A DNA stretch of 64,000 nucleotides, from NCBI GenBank assembly GCA_030278955.1, contig JAOANR010000004.1:2628845-2692844 (forward strand), written 5' to 3'. The stretch is from Hygrophila difformis (lineage: Eukaryota > Streptophyta > Magnoliopsida > Lamiales > Acanthaceae). Positions 57,824 through 64,000 of the stretch are shown here, in pieces; position 1 is the stretch's first letter; each line of letters begins with the position of its first letter. Under the pieces are notes generated by a model. The model did no database searches and had not been told where the DNA came from. It was given only the letters and a program-made list of their open reading frames with translations. Position numbers and translations under genes: made by a program.

Positions 57824-60615
57824 TGTAACACCCCGGATTTGATAACCCAGGCCGAGGTGTCACCGCCGCATTCCCCCAGCAAGACACGGCTTCCCGAGCT
57901 CGCTAAGGGATTGCAAGGCTTGTGGGTATGCAAAAGATTTAAAACATTCAAGATATAGTCCGGAAATTTATAATACTTAAAACGATAGCAGTAATCATCA
58001 TACGCGAAAAGTAAATAGAGTAAATGCAGCGGAAAGTAAATCACGGCCAACATGGCCAAATCCTCGGGTTTAACAGACCCGGTAAAACAGTACTATGATG
58101 CAGAAAGCGAAAATGTTCATAATTATTTCCCCCCAAGTGCATGCGTATGCGTCACTCGACATACTCTGTAAAAGAAAAATGACAACGGTTGTCAGTATAA
58201 AAATATACTGAGTAAGTTAATCCCTAACTAACAAATAAAAGAGGTTACAAGTGTTTAAAACTAAAGATTTCGCTTATCGTACGAGGATTTAAAAATACAT
58301 GATTTATTAGCAGCGGAAAATTATGATTTAAGAACTTAATTTAAAGAGCGAAATTTAAAGCATAATTTAAGGTGCATAAAATTTAAATACGTAATTAAAG
58401 ACAGGATAAATACGATTTAAGCATAATGAAACACTCACACGAGTCTTTTACTTTTCATCCCGTAAACTAAGAAGAGGACACCATACCGGGAGATCACTAA
58501 CGAGGCAATCTCAACATAGGACCACTAACGAGGCAGTCCAAACAATGGGAGACCACTAACGAGGCAGTCTCAAAGATAGTAGGACCACTAACGAGGCGAT
58601 CCACAAAGATAGTAGGACCACTAACGAGGCGATCCACAAAGATGGTAGGACCACTAACGAGGCAGTCCACAAATACAGCGCGCGAGATCACTAACGAGGC
58701 AATCTCAGATAGTAAGGAGACCACTAACGAGGCAGTCTCAAAGATAATGATAGTATGAAGATCGGCTCAGCCTAGTGAACGGGATTTTTCGAAAGTTCGT
58801 ATTTCAAAGTTATCAAAGGATCGATATCGCGTTTTCATAGTTCGAGTTTTCTCAAGTTCGAAAAATCCTATTCGAGGCAGTTTACGCCTTTCTTAATTTA
58901 AAATTCGTTTTTCCTCCAAAAATTCTGAAACTTGGCCAGTAATTCAAAAACACACACACGAACAACTTTCATGTTTTAAGTTTTTGGAAATAAGGTTCCG
59001 AAGTGAGTTAAAATTTGAGTTTATTGCAAAGAATAATTTACGTCTTAAAAACTGTTGTCGTCACAGGTTCGTGTAACGCCGATTAAAAATTCATTTCAAA
59101 ACCAATCGATGTGAAATTTTTACAGTAACTACACGACACATTAAGGAACAACTTTCATGTTTTAAGTTTTTGGAAATAATGAACTCTTGGTACCCAAAAA
59201 TCGTGTGTAACTCTCTGCACACTCATGGCCTTTAAAACGAATTCAAAACAGTTTCAAAAACTTGGCCGTTTGACATATCAAATGAACACCAAAATTCGTG
59301 AAATTTTGTAGGCATAATCTAGACACAATTATCTACAACTTTTGTTTAGGAATGCAAAGTTAAATCATTCGAAAAATGGGTGAAAAACATGCATCAAGTT
59401 GAATGAAGAAATCTGTCACAGTTTTAAACGGTTCGGTTCAATACAGAAAGTTCATGGCGAAAATTGGGATAGCAAAACTTAATGTCAATGGCTGAAATTT
59501 GGACACAAGATAGATAAAGGTGTTAGGAACAACTTTTATGTTGAAAAGTTTTCGGTTTGAATTCCCGAAGGTCGAGTTTTTGGCGAGTCTTTAAAATTGG
59601 ACGAAAATAGGGTTTTTGAAAACCGATTTTTGTTACAAGCTTATATCTCGAAATTTAAACAACAAACAACCGCAAAAACTTGTGAGTAAGGTGTTAACTT
59701 ACTTAGTTAGAGGATGGGGTCGCTGGCTTGGGTTTCCGGACGTCCTAGGGTCACGACGAACGGCCAACTTCTCCGATTGCTTTTTGTTCGTTTTCCGACG
59801 TGAAATCGTAGCAAAGGAAAAGGGTTAGAATTCTAGTTTTGGAGACTTATGGACGGATGGAATACTGTATTAAGACTTACCAAGGCTCTATGAGGCAGTG
59901 GCTCTGTCCCGTGTGCCTCGTCGTCGCCGGAATGTTCGCCGGAAAGTGGAGTCGAATAGGTTTTTGGCTTGGGAAGGAAGAATGAAGTGGTAGGGGAGTG
60001 TTTTCTGTAAAGCTAGGGTTTTGAGGCGCCCCCAGCCATCCCTAAGCCTTCCTTAAGGCTGGGATTTGGTTTCCCTCGAAGGGAGATGTAATTTCGGCAA
60101 GAAAATCACCCCCGAATGGAAAGATTACACCTTCAGCCCCTCTGGCGCGCTGGTGGCGCGCACCTAAGCTTTTGTCCGCGCGGAGCACGCGCGCCAGGCC
60201 TGGCGTCGCGACACCTTTGGCCGCGCGGTGGCCGCGCGGCGGCGCGCGGACAGCGCGGGCCGGCCGGACCGGCCGGTTCGGCTCCGCGTGTTCCGTCGGG
60301 TCTTCCCTCGCTTTCCCTTATCGGTTTTCTACGTGTTAGCTCGATTACCTGGGTCGTTTTCGTTGTGGAATCTTCTCCCTAATCTTGTTGCGAGTCCGGC
60401 TTATCGCTCGCAACATTTCTGGGTCCTACTTAACCTAGTCTAAATTGGTTCCAACATCTCCTATCGTCCTTGTGATCTAATTCGTGATGTACTTTGTGAT
60501 TTATTTCGTGACTGAACTTAGAAATTAGTTCTAAGCTGCCTACGTACCCTGTGAAGGGATCAAGTCATGACGTAGTTCAAAACAATTTGAATTTGTTTTT
60601 CCCTCGGGTGTTACA
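57824..60615 (-). repeat. 5' LTR of the Tekay-like element
   Basis: Same 2792-bp length as the left LTR and practically identical to it. In minus orientation it should supply the promoter, and the eight-hairpin array (58490-58739) would fall in the transcribed leader part. Confidence 0.95.
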
Positions 60616-60620
60616 CCCCG

Positions 60621-60955
60621 TCCCAGCCCAATTGGATGGACTGGAACAGACGAAGTAGTTACTTGCTGATCTAAACATTGAATACTTAATAGAATCTCAA
60701 TAAGCATTTTCACCAAGTAAAAACAAACTAAAAAGTATTATGCGGGGCCAGTGAGACAAAACGTTACAGTAGTTTCAATATCAAAATTCAAAAGGTAAAA
60801 TCTCATACGTCCAGTTCAGTATTTCGCGAGTATGATGAGCCGGTTCAGTATTTCACATACGAGGAGCCTGTTTTAGATATTGCTCTACCTCTAGTCAATT
60901 AAGAGGACGATGACGACGATGACTGTATCGCACCTCATGTGCTAAGGTGTTTCTA
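60621..60955. other. Repetitive right flank of the Tekay insertion
   Basis: TCCCAGCCCAATTGGATGG follows the target duplication; together with the CTCCCC before the element it recreates a Stowaway-like CTCC..CCGTCCCA terminus. A TTCAGTATTTCGCGAGTATGATGAG phrase is the inverse of sequence near 48990-49030. Confidence 0.45.
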
Positions 60956-60959
60956 GGGA

Positions 60960-61305
60960 CCACGTCACTTATGAGATGTGGAATGGCCGTGAGCGAGATC
61001 CACTCAAGTTCATTACCCATGTCGTGAAGTTGACGGTGTGGGAGCCTACGGAGGTATGAGAGACCAGACAGTTCCGGCGCTACATTAGCGGATGTGGCCT
61101 GGATAGGATTAGTTAGATTTTTTTCAAGGCGCCAAAAAAGACTTTGATTGAGGCATTCATCGAGAGATGGCATCTGGAGACCAACACATTCCATTTGTTA
61201 TTCAGTGAGATGATGATCACACTAGATGATGTATTTTGTCTTATTGGTTTGCCGTTCACAAATTTCTTACACCAAGGTTGTAACCATTTCTTCAGACAAT
61301 ACTAA
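60960..61305 (+). pseudogene. Plant mobile domain (PMD, MAIN-like) fragment
   Basis: In one frame I read QFRRYISGCGLDRIS, then after a stop FFKAPKKTLIEAFIERWHLETNTFHLLFSEMMITLDDVFCLIGLPF, the typical aminotransferase-like plant mobile domain pattern. Stops lie near 61049 and 61113. PMD proteins occur both as host genes (MAIN/MAIL) and inside transposons. This copy ends where the opposing transposase fragment ends. Confidence 0.7.
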
Positions 61306-62552
61306 ATGGCCACTGATACGTGGGCAAAATTGTTACACAAATGATTCACTTGTTCTTTGAACATATCATAGGTATCTGCATCCATTGCAACTTGCTCACT
61401 GTCTGTAGAAGGATTCCCATTCCTCCTTGTTGGTACGTGTTTCTTGATGTTGGCCAACACATTCTTGTTTACATGCCATTGACATGGTAGTTGGGTGGCA
61501 TCCAGAAACGTGGTGTCAATTGCATTGATAAGAACCAACTCCCTATCAGTCAATATCACAGTCCACAAACATTTTGAATCCATCAATGTCCGCAACATCT
61601 CACATGCTCATGTGTACTTGTCCTTCTTCTCCGTCTCCAAATAGGCACAAGCAACACAAAATGTCATGCATGTAGAGATAACACCCACTATCTACAGTAA
61701 CGGAATATGTACATATTAGTCTCATCGGCATTGTCCATCAACAACCCATGTGGAAAGGCACGCAACAACTCAATGCTCTTGGGATGCACAAAGAACATAT
61801 CTCGCACTTCACTAGTTGATTCGTACCTACGATGATGGTTGTAGTACTTGTACTCGTGTAACTTTCCAACATGAACTACATATAGGAATCGACAACTCTA
61901 TCATTCACTCGATGTTTCTGTCGGGCATTGTATATTGTTTTTATAGGATAACATGTTCTAGATTAAATTTTCCTTCAGTTGCTCCAACAAGTTCTTGGGC
62001 CTCGCATTCATTAACGAATCAACCATCACAAATTGCACCTCATCAGGTGTCAACCGCTGCATGTATGCATGTCCCTGAAAATATTGTTGAATGCTTTCAA
62101 GACCACCAATTCCCACGCCCCACGAATGGTCACCTATGTAGCCTTTAGCTCAAATGGACACCCACATTTCTTAGTTTCTCCTTCCCTCTTTCAGACTACT
62201 TTCCATTTCTCATCATCGCATGCACCTCCACCTTCTGCAATCAGTAAGTATGGATTCAGTTTGGTTTTCCATTCACAATACCGACCACCGCACTCACACC
62301 CAATATAAACTCACGCTTTTCTTGTGTCCCCAACCGCATATGACCTCTTAACAATTACCACCATATGGTTCTCCTTCGTTACCATCCGAACCCAGTTTAA
62401 TACAACTTCCTTCGAAGGAAAGTACTCATGAGTCGTGAACAAGTCTGTGTAGTTGATGCTAATGACATCCGTGCTCAACTCATTCCCAATTCGATTCTCA
62501 ATGAGTGGTGTAACACTCCATTTCGTTGCAAATGAAGGTGGAATCTGCATTA
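61302..62552 (-). pseudogene. Degenerate MULE transposase
   Basis: Read on the minus strand, 62311-62550 has a FAR1-like/MULE N-terminal region (SKEVVLNWVRMVTKENHMVVIVKRS, then GCERGG). About 61690-61800 holds FFVHPKSIELLRAFPHGLLMDN, the first catalytic Asp block. 61302-61598 has TVILTDRELVLINAI...QLPCQWHVNKNVLANIKKHV, the second Asp and the C/H block. Multiple stops and frame changes separate them. Clear terminal repeats of the parent element were not found. Confidence 0.8.
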
Positions 62553-63291
62553 AAAAGCATTGAAATAGAATTTAGAATATATAAAAAAACGGGCTTCAGA
62601 CCTGTTCGGCCATCACGACCGCGAAGTGTGAACTGTGAAGGGTGAGCAACAGCCCATGCCGCACATCCTCACTGATACACGGCACATTCTGCTGTGCATC
62701 ACATGCTGCGTGTGGCCGATCTGGCCGCACGACATTCTTGGTGCGGTCGTGGTGTGCGACACCGTTGCGTGTCACTCTTAGCCTTCGGCCCGATCAGTCG
62801 TGCCCTGTGATGTGCGTTCGGCATACCAGGGCCTGCAAAAAATTTGAATTTTCAGAATTTAAAGCTCTTACCTCTTGATCCCAATATATTTTCCTCCTCC
62901 AGTTGTTGAGCAATAGTTCTACACCACTTCTCGTTTGATTTGTGCCAATAATATTATCTATTCGAGAATTTTTTGCATGAGGCGTGGTTTTTTAGTAGGT
63001 TTTAATGTGTTAGTATAAGAAAATATTTTGGAATATAGCTTTTGGAAGAATTAGGATTTTAGGATGTAGGGTTTGGAGTGTATTTAGAATTTTATGGAGT
63101 ATGAGAATTTTTTTTTTAAGTTAAGAACATCTTTGGTATCACACAAAATGGTGGATTGATGGTAGCAAATAGGCGTGAATAGGCGCTTATTTTTTGTGTT
63201 TTAAAATCACTTTACATAGGTGTTTTAGGTAGTGTAAAAGTTGCACTACGGTGATGCTAGAAAAATAAAGAGTATAAATCCAAATATAATC
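62553..63291. other. Unassigned intergenic DNA
   Basis: The GC-richer patch 62595-62830 has no recognisable protein and may be internal sequence of the decayed MULE. The rest is AT-rich. No gene is supported. Confidence 0.4.
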
Positions 63292-63305
63292 AACTAAAAC
63301 GATTT

Positions 63306-63473
63306 GGGGGATGGGGACTTAGCCCAAGTGGTTAAGTCCCTTGACTTCCAACGGAAGGTTGGAGGTTCGATTCCCCACCGGCCCCCTATCCCTCCCTTTA
63401 ATTCCCCTTTGTAATTGTGTGGCATGGGCTCCCACCACCCCTTTCCAGGCCTTCAATGGCTCCTCCAAAAAAA
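63306..63473 (+). mobile_element. Intact tRNA-derived SINE
   Basis: An A-box-like TTAGCCCAAGTGG and a B-box GGTTCGATTCC mark an RNA polymerase III promoter. The body continues through GGGCTCCCACCACCCC and ends in an A9 tail. A 14-bp duplication AACTAAAACGATTT lies at 63292-63305 and 63474-63487. It is not a tRNA gene because it has a tail, a non-tRNA body and target duplications. It must borrow a LINE reverse transcriptase. Confidence 0.88.
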
Positions 63474-63487
63474 AACTAAAACGATTT

Positions 63488-63970
63488 CACATTTATTTCA
63501 GACCTAAACCTAATTTCGTTCCTTAATTCGAATTCTTCGTTGTCAATTCAAGAATTTAGACTTAAGGAGTATACTCGATTCAGATTTTTATGAATTTTAA
63601 AAAGTCAATGGATTTAGAAAAGTACATGGACTCCACATAGAGTTGGTTGATTTTATTTAGACTCCATGTAGAATTTAGCTGACTTCAGGGCCGTCTAATC
63701 ATCTTCGATTGCCCTATTCTATAATAAAAATGAGGCCCTATTTAAAAAAGAAAAACAATTTATAAATTTTTAATTTATTTATTTATAAAACATAACACAA
63801 TATAAAAATTTAAAACACAAAAAAATATAATTTATTTTTAAGACGTGTACCCAAAAGACATTGTCTATATATGCAAAATGAATCAACACTATGTATTTCT
63901 TTAAAAACAGTAAAAAAAAAAAAACCAACAAAAAAAGAGAAAATTTTCAACTCAAATTTTTTGAACAGAT
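63488..63970. other. AT-rich intergenic DNA
   Basis: No coding or structural feature is recognised. GACTCCA-ATAGA phrases recur near 63630 and 63660. Confidence 0.4.
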
Positions 63971-63974
63971 TCAA

Positions 63975-64000
63975 TTTTTTTTTTGGTAAACAGACCGAAG
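63975..64000 (-). mobile_element. 3' tail of a retroelement cut by the window end
   Basis: On the minus strand the sequence is CTTCGGTCTGTTTACC followed by poly(A), the same CTGTTTACC-A(n) ending as the insert at 42959-43021. The rest lies beyond the window. Confidence 0.5.

Larger units (their letters stand above)
49113..60615 (-). mobile_element. Intact Tekay-like Ty3/gypsy chromovirus
   Basis: LTRs of 2792 bp (49113-51904, 57824-60615) differ at two positions I can find (49664/58375 and 51655/60366). A 5-bp duplication CCCCG (49108-49112, 60616-60620) flanks the element. Transcription is on the minus strand: the primer site is next to the right LTR and the polypurine tract next to the left. 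The element encodes one intact gag-pol and an extra upstream ORF. Everything needed for autonomous movement appears present, so the insertion is recent. Confidence 0.95.

Noticed and set aside
63311..63385. tRNA gene suggested by A and B boxes
   Set aside because: No proper acceptor stem closure is apparent; the sequence continues into a SINE body with an A tail and a 14-bp target duplication.

Overview
This window is nuclear DNA from a flowering plant, most likely a eudicot. The evidence is intron-rich genes (24- and 11-exon models with consistent GT-AG phases), a plant VPS53, a plant-type USP-domain receptor-like cytoplasmic kinase, an F-box/FBD-type protein, plant L1 LINEs with an RNase H domain, Tekay-type chromoviruses with a tRNA-iMet primer site, and abundant Stowaway, Tourist, hAT and Mutator MITEs. 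The sequence alone does not fix the family or species. I could run no alignment or search, so all homology calls come from reading motifs.

Host genes: (1) VPS53, a GARP tethering-complex subunit, on the minus strand (4544-16210; 24 coding exons, 825 aa). (2) A universal-stress-protein/protein kinase gene, minus strand (32007-36860; 11 exons, 747 aa). (3) An F-box/LRR/FBD-like gene, plus strand (45046-46515; 3 coding exons, 425 aa), with a truncated, frameshifted tandem copy of its 5' part at 47942-48427. The three genes show no functional link; they are neighbours between transposon blocks.

Transposon layout: 1-417, 3' end of a LINE. 1569-3255, a four-level nest (Stowaway > Stowaway > Mutator-type foldback MITE > deleted SINE). 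10684-10945 and 12462-13144, MITEs in VPS53 introns. 16582-17640, a hAT-type element just upstream of VPS53. 18868-30612, a degenerate full-length LINE split by a young non-autonomous LTR retrotransposon (20200-26020). 38864-41076, a solo LTR. 41208-44414, Tourist, Mutator (possible Pack-MULE), Stowaway and hAT-like elements. 49113-60615, a nearly pristine Tekay-like Ty3/gypsy element on the minus strand with an intact gag-pol and an extra upstream ORF. 60960-62552, a decayed plant-mobile-domain fragment facing a decayed MULE transposase. 63306-63473, an intact tRNA-derived SINE.

Most interesting signals: (a) a 5-bp hairpin with compensatory stem changes at the 3' end of two LINEs and of a 63-bp retro-insert, plus micro-insertions consisting only of the retrotransposon tail between perfect target-site duplications; (b) an array of eight hairpins in the Tekay LTR whose stems co-vary while the loop is constant, with wobble pairs that pair only in the sense RNA; (c) an uncharacterised coiled-coil/acidic-tail ORF between the primer site and gag of that recently inserted element.
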